Under the pieces are notes generated by a model. That model had not been told where the DNA came from and did no database searches. It worked only from the letters and a program-made list of their open reading frames with translations. This document shows positions 23,003-34,390 of a stretch of 64,000 bases of DNA, in pieces (position 1 is the first letter of the stretch; every line of letters starts with the position of its first letter). The position numbers and the translations under genes were made by a program. Origin of the DNA: Pseudopyrenochaeta lycopersici (lineage: Eukaryota; Ascomycota; Dothideomycetes; Pleosporales; Pseudopyrenochaetaceae); assembly GCA_003313425.1 (NCBI GenBank), contig NHZP01000005.1:2133952-2197951 (forward strand), written 5' to 3'.

Positions 23003-23491
23003 TGGACACGAGAATGGTGTTTAAGGTTGACAGCTTGGCTGTCGCTCCCCCACTGGTCATGCAGAGTAACGATGGGCGGCCGTGTAGGGATTACGGGCGG
23101 CCCTGCTTCGGAGCGCTACCGGTACGTACTAGACCCCACAGAGCCAAGAGGAAACCTGACGCAGGAAAGCAAAACCTGCTATTTCCGAATTGGTAGCGGT
23201 GAATAGGACCGATGTACACAGGAGATCTGATGCCCGAAATCTTGTCATGTTTCACGGAACGCAATTCAGCAATCATAGAACAGGCCTGCTTAATTGTGAC
23301 GGAGGATCCGCATTGGCGTGAACCATGCCAGACCCGCTTCTAAGCTCCGGGTCTGAAAGCTTTCTCGCCCACCAGCATGCTAAGATAAATATAGAGCAAA
23401 GCTCGCCCTCATACCCACATCGCTTGGTACAAGTTCCTGGACAACAGAACTTCTCTGACAGGCCCCCACATCCAGGACTACTGCTGCTGAG
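23003..23491. promoter_or_regulatory. shared divergent promoter region
   Basis: 489 bases separate the ATG of the O-methyltransferase (minus) from that of the Zn2Cys6 regulator (plus). An 11-base GGGCGGCCGTG / ATTACGGGCGGCC pair occurs near 23076-23102, and ACCGGTACGT near 23118. No CGG-spaced site was convincing enough to name. Confidence 0.4.
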
Positions 23492-25938
23492 ATGCGCTCA
23501 CGAACTGGATGGTAAGTGAACCTCCCCTCCCATACTACCAGTCCCTGACGCCACCATAGCCTTACCTGCCGTCAGCGGAAGCTGAAGTGTGATGAAAAGA
23601 AGCCTGTGTGCGGGAAATGCACAAAGGCCTCCCGAGATTGCGTTCCCAGCTCGGGCATTGTCTTTCGACACCAGCATAATGCCTCCATGAATGGCGAGGA
23701 CTCGGGAAACGAGAAGTCGCTCAAGGGCTTATATGCTTACAAAAATACATTCGAAGATGACACCATATGGATAGACGTTCCAAAGAATGGTGAGCTTCTT
23801 CCAAACGTCGACTACCGTCACTTTCCTAACCCCAACCGTAGTAACCTTTATCAACACCACAAATCCTTATCTTGACCCTGACACACCAGATTTCGACACC
23901 ATGCCGACTACTTCAATGGAATCTCCACCACCTTTTGAGCCTCGCTCACTCGTCTCATGGCGGACACACAGCAGTTACCGCTCAGACGCTAGTACCCCAT
24001 CAAGTATGGGAGTAGATCTCCCTCCTACTAGCGTTCCCATATGCTGCACTCCTGAGCTCGAAGCTCTACCGCCACTAATGCAGTCATCTCCAACATCTGC
24101 AGTGGGGATGCCCATTTCATCACCAGCTGCCCCCTGCAATTGCCGCATATATCCCATAATCGACTACTCAGCTTCTTCAGCACCGCCACCCATTGACCCA
24201 CGCCTCAATTCACCTTTTGGACATTCCTCAGAATACATGCCTCGAGCGAGTTCAACTACCTGCTCACGAAGATCACCACCTCGCTTGGACGGAGATTCGT
24301 TAACGGAGAAAGACCACGAGATTGCCTACCTCTTGAGGTGGTTTTCGGAAGGTCCTGGGTACTGGATGGATCTCTTCGACCTAGGTACATATTTCGCTTC
24401 TTACGTTCCCGTTAAGGCGCGAGAAAATCCATTACTCAAATATGCAGCAGTCGCTTGTGCTGCGAAGGCCCTTGCACGTGTTCAAGGACGCAAACCTGTC
24501 ATGGGAGGTAGTGTGACGCGTCAAGCTCGGATGGAATTGTACCCTGACGCGCCACTAGTTGACTGGAAACACAAAGCTGCCGTATTTTATGACACGGCTG
24601 TGTCACTGCTGCTGCAAGCTTTGAAAGCGGACGCGATCAGTACCCCCGACGATCCCAATTGCGAACTCGGACAACACAATGGCGACCCAGCATATGGGCA
24701 CGATGGTCCAGCGCCTAAGAGGCGCAGAACCACAAGCAATACCTCCTTCTTTTCCAGTACCGACGAGTTGCTAGCAGCTTCAGCCATACTCTGCGTCTAT
24801 GAGTTCTTGGACACTTCCGTCTCAGAATGGGCGAATCACCTGAAAGGAGCCAAATCCCTCCTTCTTCTTACACAAGATCGTGTTATGCCGTTACAGATGC
24901 CAACCCCGAGTTTGGCGATGTCATCAGCCAGCTTTAATTTTATCTCCAAGGCTCGACGGGCCACTTTTTGGAATATTGCCAGGCAGGATATGCTCGCCGC
25001 TTGTAAGTGTTTTCAGTGTGAGCCTCTAGATACCTCACTAACGCAGCTTACCAGTCATAAACAAGACGCAGACCCGACTCGATACGGAAGATCTCTCGTT
25101 ATGGAAAGAAGCTAGTCTTTTGATTAACGACCAAGGATTCATCGTTCCCAGCAACACGACCGAGAGCGGGTACCCAGACGAAGGCGAGCTTATGATGAAG
25201 GAAGAGCTCATCTGCAATACGCTGGTCTGGCTCATGGCCAAGCTTGTTAATTTCATGGCTGCTAGTGATGAGATCTCCGACAACACGGTAACTTCTTGGG
25301 CCGGCGTGCCTCAACGGACGCTTCTGGACTACTGGTGCAACCTGCGAAAGCAATTCCAGGCTTGGCACGATGGCTTGCCGGTGACCTTCCAGCCGTCCGC
25401 CAGGGTGAATCCTGCGCATACCACAGGTCATCTTCAGAAGAGCGACAATGAGTCAATGTTCACCGAGGTCTGGTATAGCATCCCGATGTGCGCCTCGACC
25501 ATGCAGACCTACCACATGAGCCAAGTCCTCTTGTTCATAAACAAGCCACACGAATCTACTCAAGGATGCAACAATGTGTGTGCACGCCTTAACTCATACC
25601 AGTCGGTCCTCGTCGCTTGCCAAAAGCATAGTCGAGAGATTGTTGGCATTTCACTCGCTCGTTCGGACGAAGCGTTCCGTATCCACTCGGTCCAGCCTTT
25701 GTTCACTGCTGGACAGTGCCTCAGCGATCCTCAGGAGCGTCAGGTGGTCGTCAACCTCCTCCGCGATGTCGAGTCAGATATTGGCTGGGCTACGGACTAT
25801 CGTGTACGGCAGCTAGCTGAGCAGTGGGAAGACAAGAGGCTCTTGTTCCCTGAAACGCCCACCCCAGCACAATCCAGCAGTCACGAAAACGTCCAAGCCA
25901 TCGCCCCCACTGATGTCCACTTATCAAGCGAATACTGA
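23492..25938 (+). CDS. Zn2Cys6 fungal transcription factor
   Basis: Four exons (23492-23511, 23560-23789, 23842-25002, 25055-25938) with 48-52-base introns (GTAAGT or GTGAGC donors, TAG or CAG acceptors) give a 764-residue protein with no internal stop. Residues 1-34 hold the binuclear zinc cluster: MRSRTGCLTC, then RKLKC, KPVCGKC and SRDC, with six Cys in the Cx2Cx6C...Cx2Cx6C pattern. A Ser/Pro-rich linker follows, then a fungal-specific regulatory domain from about residue 190 (RWFSEGPGYWMDLFDLGTYF). It likely acts in the nucleus, possibly on the divergent O-methyltransferase. It is one of the few undamaged genes here. Confidence 0.9.
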
Positions 25939-26049
25939 GTCAGGACATTAGCCCTGGCCCCAACTCTTGGCACAGGCGTCCCGCCCGTCAGACCCTCAAT
26001 CCGACGTACCGCAACACCTTTCAATTTGAAACCTCGCATCGAATGCGGG

Positions 26050-26060
26050 AACAAAAGAGG

Positions 26061-26123
<63 letters not shown>
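26050..26123. repeat. (GT)n microsatellite
   Basis: An uninterrupted GT run of more than 30 units. The rest of 25939-26440 has no recognisable gene. Confidence 0.97.
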
Positions 26124-26125
<2 letters not shown>

Positions 26126-26447
26126 CTATTATGGCCATGCACCCTATGGGTATGGGCCGTTACGATGCGCCCGCTATGTACATTCTGTTATCAACATACC
26201 TGCTCCAATTCAGAAGCCAACTATGAGACCTGCTGATCGCATATCTAACGCCATGCTCAACATAGGAAAAAAAAGGAAAAGTGATACGCTACTGTATGCT
26301 GTATGTAGTTGGAAGTCGATAGTGAGCCAGGTGGTTTTCTGGGGTCCCCCATCCGCAGGGCAATTCCGGCGTCGTGCGCTTCTTAATCGGCAGCGCGCTG
26401 GCGGAGGCTCGTGCGTTGCGGCTCGCTGCCAACTTAATTATAGTCAG

Positions 26448-26800
26448 TTAGAAAGTGGGCGTAGGAATTCGTAGGCGTTGTCGCTCGTTGTTATCTTCTT
26501 CGTTGCTCGCTGTGTCTTGGCTGACGGTCTGTAGACGTCCTGTGTCCATCGCGAACTGGATCGTGGCTCGCACCACCTCAATGTCTGGCTTCCATCGCTC
26601 TATCGGTCCATAGATGCTCTCGCCCCCTTCTTTCCGGCTCGAAAAGCCTCCAAGCGCGTACGAAAGGTCCCCGAATCGCTCTCCGTGTTGAAGCCGTAGC
26701 TTGCGTCTCTGTGCTACCCACTTCCTGCAGCAGAAGAGAAAGTGCGGGATGGATTCAATCAGGCCGCACCAGGGTGACCGATAATCAATCAAGAAGCAAG
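26448..26800 (-). pseudogene. C-terminal fragment of a non-LTR retrotransposon ORF2
   Basis: The minus strand reads WCGLIESIPHFLFCCRKW, a zinc-knuckle-like tail (C, H, C), then GDLSYALGG and EVVRATIQFAMDTGRLQ, typical of the end of fungal non-LTR ORF2 proteins. It belongs to a different family from LINE-1, 2 and 3. The 5' side is cut by hAT-H near 26800. Confidence 0.55.
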
Positions 26801-28146
26801 CAGCAGAATAGAATAGCCAAGCAAGCAGCAAGCAAGCAGGGTAAGCTGCTTGTTTACTGCTTGATTGCTTGGCTGCTTAACAAGCAGTAGTACTTGTATA
26901 TTCGCCACCTAATCTTGGCACGGTGATGAGGCTTTGGGTATCTAGAATTGACTCATTTGATTGTTATATTCACCAGCCAACCCTTTAAGTTGTCTCTATT
27001 CTTTATAGTAACCTTCCTCCTATTTTGCAACGCTACTAGCATCGCTAATATCGTCCTCATTAGTCGTCTCTTCGTTAATTTCCTCATCAACACCCATCAA
27101 CAGCTTCTCCCCGATCTCAGGTGTGATAATACCGCTCTTGATCCATGATGCGATAAGCAGCTGAGCCTCTCCCATCTCTGCAGAGAGCCATGGCCGCTGG
27201 GTATTAAGAACATTGCCAGCTTTACTGAAGGCTCTCTCGCATTCTGATGACATTGCCGGGCAACCGAAGAGATCAAACGCCATTTGGCTTAATATAGGGT
27301 ATTTCAGGTGGTTTTCTCTCCACCATTGCAGAGGGTTTTTGATATATCGATCATCTTTCTCTCGCTTTGAGCCGAAAAATCGGTCCCATTCGGTAGGCTC
27401 ATTGTAGGCGTCGTCATCGTCGGAAGAGGAGAAGTAGAGGTTCTGGTCAATTCGTGAGGCTGCATTTTGCTTGTTTATGCTCTGCGGATGTGGCTCCGGG
27501 CGTGGTAGAGCTGCCTTCTTGCAATAGTCTAGGTAGGCATCTTTGACGGTTTTCTCAGCGTTGGTAACCCAATCTTCGCGATCTTTCCAATGATGCCTTA
27601 TCCAGTTTAATTTGAGGCATGGATTGAGAGTGATAGCAGTAACGTAGGCATAGCTATCATCCGTCAACGTGTAGTACTGATCTAGCTTCTTCCAGGCAAG
27701 GTAAACCATCGCCTTGAAATGAGAGGCAGTAGCATTATTTAACTGCTCCTTCGCTACCTCCAGATCATTAAGAAGAGACTCCATCGTAGGTAGCACTTCC
27801 CACAAGGCTCCAAATACACCATTTACCGCATTTCCCTGAAGCCTTATAGTAGCCTCCTTCATCGGCTTCAGTAGCCGATGAATCTCTTCTAATTGTGCCC
27901 AATCTTCTGATGTCAACGAATCTTCCGAGATATCATGAGGGTCGTCTGGAGATCGTTTCTGACCGATGGTTTCGACGCAATAAAGGTATATGGCATCTCT
28001 GAGCTTTAGGGCTATAAATGGTTAGTAGTTAAGAAATGATTGTATCGTTATACATGGCCTACCACGGTCAATCATATCAAAAGTAGAGTTCCACCGAATA
28101 CCTCCGTCAACTACCAGCTGGTAAATCTTTGTAAAGCACTTTGTTC
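26800..28146 (-). mobile_element. hAT-H, truncated
   Basis: The left end has a cluster of GCAAGCAG and CTGCTTG words (26800-26890), in the style of hAT subterminal repeats, with a possible terminus CAGGGTAAGCTGCTTG at 26837. It contains the C-terminal half of a hAT transposase and is cut at 28146 by hAT-I. Confidence 0.65.
27020..28146 (-). pseudogene. hAT-H transposase, C-terminal half
   Basis: From the truncation at 28146 the protein reads LVVDGGIRWNSTFDMIDR, then (from 27916) a long open frame: HFKAMVYLAWKKLDQYY, DSYAYVTAITLNP and LKLNWIRHHW, ending in the dimerisation domain LFGCPAMSSECERAFSKAG and an acidic tail. The catalytic N-terminal half is absent. A short intron or frame change lies near 28020. 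The remaining part is less damaged than hAT-E. Confidence 0.75.
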
Positions 28147-31100
28147 CAGTGATGTTATTGGATTGGATTGGAGCTGGATCCGAGGTTCGATCCAATCCAG
28201 TCCAGAAGGTAAGGCCTATAGGCTCCTGGTTCTCCAATATGGATCCAATAGCATTATTTCCCTTTTCGGCGATTAGTAAGCAGATTCAAGTGTAAGAGAT
28301 GCATGCTGTATATTTAAATTCTATAGGGAAAACCTATCAAATTCACCAGTAGTACTTTTCTCTTCCATTATACAGGGCTCCTCCTCACTGCTACCCGCCT
28401 CGCTGCCACCCTCCTCAACGCCCTCTCCCCTTTCTGCACCCTGGCCACCAGACGTCACCTCACCACCTGTCTCGCCTTCCATCGAACCTATCTCAGAGTT
28501 ATCGAAAGCGTGGCGCTCAGGGCGTCCATACCAAGCCCGCAGGCATTCGCTCGCCTTAATTATATCCATCTGGAGTCGTGAACGACGATCCGTAAGGAGG
28601 AGCTTAGCACTGCTGAATAGGCGTTCGCAATCATCTGACATGGGAGGCACGGCCAATATGTCAAGGGCCATACGGGCTAAGTCCGTTTGCGAGTGATAAC
28701 GCTCGTTCCAGTACTGAATAAGGTCGAATTCTTCGTCGTCGTTGAGGCGTATAACATCAGTACTGATAAACTCGTTGTAGTGGTTAATTGCAGGTACATC
28801 AAGATCGGATTCCAGTTCTAGGTGACATAGTTTTAGACGCTTGTGATTCCTAATAGAACTGAACGATTTCTCCTTCAAAACTGGGGCCTTGGATACGTGG
28901 TTAGGAGTAGGGACGTCTCCAGCGAACTTGCCTCTATATTCGTCAACCCAGAACTCCCTGACAGCATCAACGGCTGTTTGAATCCAGGGCTGCTTATCGT
29001 TGTTCCCATTCCAGACTTGATGGTACCATTGGTTCTTGAGAGTTGGATTTAACGAAATAGCGGCGTAGTAAGCCGGTGATTCGTCGGCCTTGTTGTAGTA
29101 CTGCTCGCATTTCTGCCATGCAACTTCAGCAGCAGCGGCAAGCCAATTGTAGTCGTCAGCTTCGTTCAGCTTATCCTGACTATGGCCACGCTTTCGAAGG
29201 GCGTCTTTGGCAAGCTGTTCGAATTTCTGTCGGGCAATTTGGATTTCATCAATTAGCCAGTGCAACGACTGAAAATGATCCGCAAGAGTCCACTGCTTCC
29301 CTTCATTCATTAGGGTAGCCTCGTAGAACGTCTCAAGTTGGTCATGGAGGTGGCCGAGTTCGTCCCATTGCCGTGGGGTTAGGCGGTCGTCTAGGACATC
29401 TTTTGTGCCTGACGGAGGCTCGTATTGATCACAAAAGAGCTGAATACGTTCTTTAACGTTAAGGGCGCGTCCGATAGACAGAAAGTATGAGTTCCAACGC
29501 GTGGACTGGCTCTGAATAACCTATAAAGAAAGTAGCATTAGTACCTTACTAACATCCTTAACTGCGGGTTGTGGCCGAAGGAACTCACCTCTAATCCATC
29601 AAATGCAGCTAGATCACCGCCAATCTCAATTGATCTAAAGAACTGACGACGTTGAGGACTGGCCCGAATATATCATACGACATTGTGGAGCCTTCCTATG
29701 GCACCGCGCTTCCTCCAGAGCTCACCAATTCGCTTCAAATCCCCTTCGCGATATGCAGCTTCAAGGTCCCTGCAAATCTTCTCTGCGTCCTTTCCGATGA
29801 TAAAAGCCTGCGCGCAGAGGTTGGCAATATGGCCAAAACACCGAAGACGTCGTCGTAGGCGCTGCTTTTTACTCATATTTGGATAAAGAGCTTGAAGGAC
29901 CAGGTCAACGCAGGTATCATTTGAACTCGCGTTATCTGCCATAAAGTACCCAATTCGGCCACTAATCTTATAGTCGTCGAATATATGGAGGAGGACATCC
30001 GCCATATTCTCGCCTGAATGTTCGCCAGCGAGTTCACGAAGCGCAAGAACAGCTGTTCGTCGCTTGCCCTTTTTGTCGATGAAGTGAGCGACACAACCGA
30101 GTATGGCCAGATAATTAGGTGACGTCCATAAGTCAAACGAAATCGACACATTGCTGTGGGCCTCTTCCATGTCCAGACGCAGCCTCTCCTTCCGTGCGTC
30201 AAACGCCTCTTTAATCCACCTGCGAATTACCAGCCTGGCCTTTAGGAGGAGCTTTGTTAGGCCAGGAAAGATGTAAAAGAGGAGTTCGCGGAAGTAGGCA
30301 TTCTTAATCTGAAAGAAGGCGATATGGCAATAGACGATCCACTGAATGAGAAGTTCCTTAAATTCGTCAAACCGGCGTCTGAATACAAGGGTGGATATAT
30401 TATTGAAGTCAATGATTGATGGCTGTGACGAACCCTTCTTTCTCGGGTTGAATTCACCAGTCTTCCTATCAATTTGGTGTTTTGATTCGAGGTGGTCTAG
30501 GGCAGTAGTATTACCGTTTCCGGATGTTGGAAGCTCCTGCTGGTGATGTTTTTGTTCGCATAAGTAACAGTACCAGAACCTCTTCGTCGGATCCTGCTTG
30601 AACTGGATATCCTCGCCATACATCCAAACAATGGACGTCCTCTTCCTATTATGCTTCTGGGGCTTCGCCAAAACGCGGCAGCGGACATACTGCTTCCCAT
30701 TCAGTTTAAACTCGTCGGGCTCGATCAACGTGTTATCGGCGACGTCATTTCGGCGAGGGCTGATAGATGATGGGGCAAGAATAATTCTGTCGGTATCTGT
30801 GGCCTTAGAGCAGCCGCTGAAGTAGCTTTTGATCGTCATGGTGTTACTGATAAGTGGACCGTATGGGCATGTCTGCCATATCGAGAGTACTTCAATAGAT
30901 GTGCGTGACGCGTTTTCCCAAAGAATTTTATTAGGAAACATCGTCCTTGTAGCATTACGCGGTATGACAGACGCGTGTATTGGTGCTTGGTGCTGCTACA
31001 ACAAATTCGCTTGAGTCGCTACCTGTCTAATCGAGTTTAGCCTTTGCCCAGTTGGGTTAAGTCATTGGAGCTCCAGGAGCCTACAGCGAATCGATCCAAT

Positions 31101-31193
31101 CCAATCCAAATATTTGAGGCACCGGATCCACCCCATCCAAATACGATCCACGCCAGTCCAATCCAAATGCCCTCCAATCCAATAACATCACTG
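28147..31193 (-). mobile_element. hAT-I, near-intact DNA transposon
   Basis: A 3047-bp element with termini CAGTGATGTTATTGGATTGG and its inverse and subterminal GGATTGG words (28155-28205, 31085-31185). The transposase is almost complete. The 8-bp flanks (CTTTGTTC and AGTTGATT) do not match, and the left flank is hAT-H while the right flank is a different relic, so the present neighbourhood is not a simple insertion. Confidence 0.85.
28321..30840 (-). pseudogene. hAT-I transposase, one internal stop
   Basis: ATG at 30840 (TIKSYFSGC). Exon 1 (30840-29589) has a BED-type finger, FWYCYLCEQK with HLESKH, then the core: SFDLWTSPNYLAILG with the first acid and GYFMADNASSNDTCVD with the second. A TGA near 29671 replaces an expected Arg in VVxYIRASPQRR, a CGA to TGA change. 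Intron 29588-29521 (GTGAGT...TATAG). Exon 2 (29520-28321) ends with ILAVPPMSDDCERLFSSAK, the dimerisation domain, and an acidic Glu/Gly tail. About 820 residues, the full hAT length. Confidence 0.88.
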
Positions 31194-31554
31194 AGTTGAT
31201 TGTGGGCGAATGCTGCCGACAGACAGTAGTCCTACATTAAGGCTCCTCTGGCCTGTGGCGGCTCGCCTTGGTCTCTTTTCTCTGCCAGTAGTAGAGGAGG
31301 ATGCATAGGAGGCAGTAGTTGTAAGAGGTGTAGCCCTGCTATCTCCTTCTTGCCTCTGGGCAGAAGGGCGGGAAGGCACTGTCTCTAATACATCCATAGG
31401 AGGAGCCTCAGGCTGAAGTGTCGCCTGTTCGAGGGCCACTTCAACTGTCCTGTAGAGATGTTGCTGTGCTATTCTGCCTGCGCGACGGATAGCCTTCAGC
31501 TCGGTCTTCGTAGGCTTAGTGATATGTCCGTTAACCCGGCGAGGGGCTGCCGGG
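31194..31554 (-). pseudogene. relic ORF wedged between hAT-I and hAT-A
   Basis: A minus-strand frame runs the full width of this gap: RRVNGHITKPTKTELKAIRR, then a Ser/Thr/Pro-rich stretch and a basic GREKRPRRAATGQRS tail. It resembles the C-terminal tail of a transposase but I cannot assign a family. Both ends are cut by transposons. Confidence 0.35.
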
Positions 31555-34390
31555 CATACATGGGCACCCTAACGCGTTTGCGTAAAACGTTACAATGTTT
31601 AACGCGTTAAGGATCCTTATATTGTTTATATTGTTATATCGTTTTGGTGTTGTTAAAACGTTTTAACGATATAAGAACGATACAAGCTAGGCCAAGCATC
31701 TAGACGCGCGAACCTGGCCAATCACATTGCACTAGGTCGACCTAGTGTAATGTGATTGGCTCGTTTGCTCCATCACTCCTCAGCTGAGCCCCACGCCGTT
31801 TTTTTTTCTAAAAGTCTCTTTCAAACAGCTTCGAACTTTCAAATCTAACCTCATACAACATCAGTTGCTTTGTCCACTTACCCTACTACCATCAATATGT
31901 CATCAGATATCTCGTCTTTAACCGGTTCGTCCAACCCGACATGTAGACCTTTAACGCTGCCCCATTTCAACGCGGTAATACGCACAGAAAGCGTAACATC
32001 AGAAACTCAGAAGCGCAAGCGGTATAAGACCCAGTACACATGCAGATCCTGCGATGCATGGGTCAGTTTTCATCGGGTCAACACCATCAACCATGTCATC
32101 TCACGACACCCGTTTCCGGCAGCCTCATCTCAAGCGTCCCAATCAACGCAGCCAGAGATTACGACTATGTTAACGTCTATGTTAACGTCTATGACATCCT
32201 ATAGTGCTCTCCGCAACAGTTTCAATAAGCAGAAGTATCGCGAGGCTCTCATCGGACTGCTTACTCGACGTCAATTGCCCTTTTCTGCAGTAGAATAGAG
32301 TGAGCTGAAGGATATAATGCTCGCTGGCAACCATGCGATTAAGGACCTACTTATTACATCTCGGCGTACAGCAGTGCGACATATCGCTTTGAATTACATA
32401 CTCTATCGCGAGCAGCTTAAGGCTAATCTCTTATCAGCGAGAGGGCCTATCCATATCTCCTCTGACCTGTGGACATCGCCACATCGATCAGCTCTCCTCG
32501 CAGTATACGCACAGTGGGTCGCCAGCGACTACACCCTCCAGAAGGCTCTTTTAGCACTACCAGAATGTCGATATTCCCACTCTGGAGAGAAGCAGGCGCA
32601 GCTTATCCTTAAGACTCTCGAAACCTTTAACATCCAGAGCCGAATCGGCTATCATACCAGCGACAATGCGTCCTCGAACGACACCTGCCTAGAGTGTCTC
32701 AAATCCCTACTGTAGGATAAGTATGCAGTTAGTTTGCAGCTTTTTAAGCTTAAATTTGGACTTAATTTAAGCTCAAACTCCGTGCTAACTTTAGGTAGGT
32801 TGAATTCAGCGCTAAACGACGCCGTATACGCTGCATCGCACATATTATCAATCTCTCCCTTCAAGCCTTCTTACTTGCGTCCTCAAAGGAGGCTCTTATT
32901 GCTGCTCTCGCCGCCACCGCTGATGCGTTTAGAGAAGAGCTCGCACAGTTTTCTAAAGTCCTTAACTCTTAACAACGGAGGCTCTAAGAAGAGCGCCAGG
33001 ATTCATCCGAAGCACGCCAGAACCAGCCCATGCAACGCCCTACCTAGAGAAGAGGCAGTCAGTGCAGCCAAATCTTAGTTAACGATGAATTCTCTGGTAT
33101 CCAGAATATACCTACATTGCGTAAAATCCATCGGTTATGCGTCTGGTTATATAGCTCAACCCTGCACGCTAATGCCTGGGAGGATGCAGTAGGTCTACAG
33201 TTAGGTATTGACAACAAAACCAGATGGTCATCTTGGTATCAGGTCATCGATCGAGTCCTTAAGAAGGTTAACAATATCAAGCTCTTTATGCTTAAGTACG
33301 CAGACGAGCTTGGCGACATTTGTCTTAACAATGACGATTGGGATATACTTGAGAAATCACATACATTCTTACAACCGTTTGCTTCAGCTACCCTCTATGA
33401 AGAAGGCGAAAAAGCCTCTATCTCAGCGTCGCTCCTCCTAATGGATTCCCTTCTTGTTCATTATGAGCAAAACAAGGTAGGCTCGGCACTCTGCTGGAGT
33501 CCGTTACTAACAGTTCGCTAGACGCACTACTCTCAACCTGAATATAACGACCCCCGCATGCTCCGAGCCATTGAGATGGGATGGTTCGTACTGGACAAAT
33601 ACTACAACATGACTGATGAAACTCCTGTGTATGCGGCCGCTCTCCTCCTTAATCCTAACTGCCGAGTCGCCTATCTTCAGAAGAACTGGCTAAAGAAATG
33701 GCATAAGCCCGCAATTACGGCTGCCCGTAGTATTTGGGAGGCAGAATTTAAGGATAGACTCTCTTCAGATCGTCCTACTAGTTCTGACGCTACGCCGCCT
33801 CCCTCTAAGCGCCGTGGTGTTGTCCTTGATCAGCTTTTGAGGTCAATGGAGGCTATAACGAGCGATTCTCATATTAACGATGATTTTATGACCTTTATTA
33901 AGCAGCCTACCTTTCGTATTGATTGCACACCTCTCGAATGGTGGTGCAAGGAGGACCAGAGACGACGCTATCCCCGACTTAGCCATATGGCAATAACGAT
34001 ACTCTCTATCCTACCAGAGTCATCAGAACCAGAGCGTACCTTCTCCGGTACGAGAAGGACATGTTCATGGGATCGATCTTGTCTTAAATGCCAAAACATC
34101 TAGAGAATCGAGTGCATCGGTAGCTGGCTACGAGAGGGTCATATCCTGCCTATTTCTGCTAATGGAATGGGTATGCCCATGGGGCCAGTACCAGAGAACG
34201 AACTAGAGGAGATTGACGACGATACTGCGGATCAAATTGAGTGGGTGTAAAGTGTATATAGCTGTTTGATGTTATATCGTTTTTATATCGTTTATATCGT
34301 TTAACGATTAAACGTTTTAAGTTAGAGCGTTTTCCCTTAAAACGTTTTAGCTTTCAGGAAAAACGATATAAAACGATATGCCCATGTATG
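31555..34390 (+). mobile_element. hAT-A, CATACATGGG family
   Basis: A 2836-bp element with termini CATACATGGGCA and its inverse. Its private subterminal words are AACGCGTT, AAAACGTTTTAACGATAT and close variants (31570-31690, 34260-34380). The flanking 8-mers (CTGCCGGG and CTCAGGCT) do not match. The right flank is LINE-1. Confidence 0.85.
31870..34250 (+). pseudogene. hAT-A transposase, RIP-damaged
   Basis: ATG at 31870 or 31897. A CxxC...HxxxxH finger (YTCRSCDAW, HVISRH), a conserved region ALIGLLTRRQLPFSAVE, core motif ISSDLWTSPHRSALL with the first acid and GYHTSDNASSNDTC with the second, DETPVYAAALLLNPNCR, and a C-terminal dimerisation domain ILPESSEPERTFSGTRR. TAG codons at 32296 (expected Trp), 32713, 33519 and 34099 interrupt it. 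The end is IEWV at 34250. Confidence 0.85.

Noticed and set aside
26026..26474. Frames encoding long Cys-Val or Thr-His runs
   Set aside because: They translate the (GT)n microsatellite and have no other support.
34378..34390. Met at 34378 as start of the LINE-1 reverse transcriptase
   Set aside because: This ATG lies in the hAT-A terminal repeat; the true 5' part of the LINE was lost.
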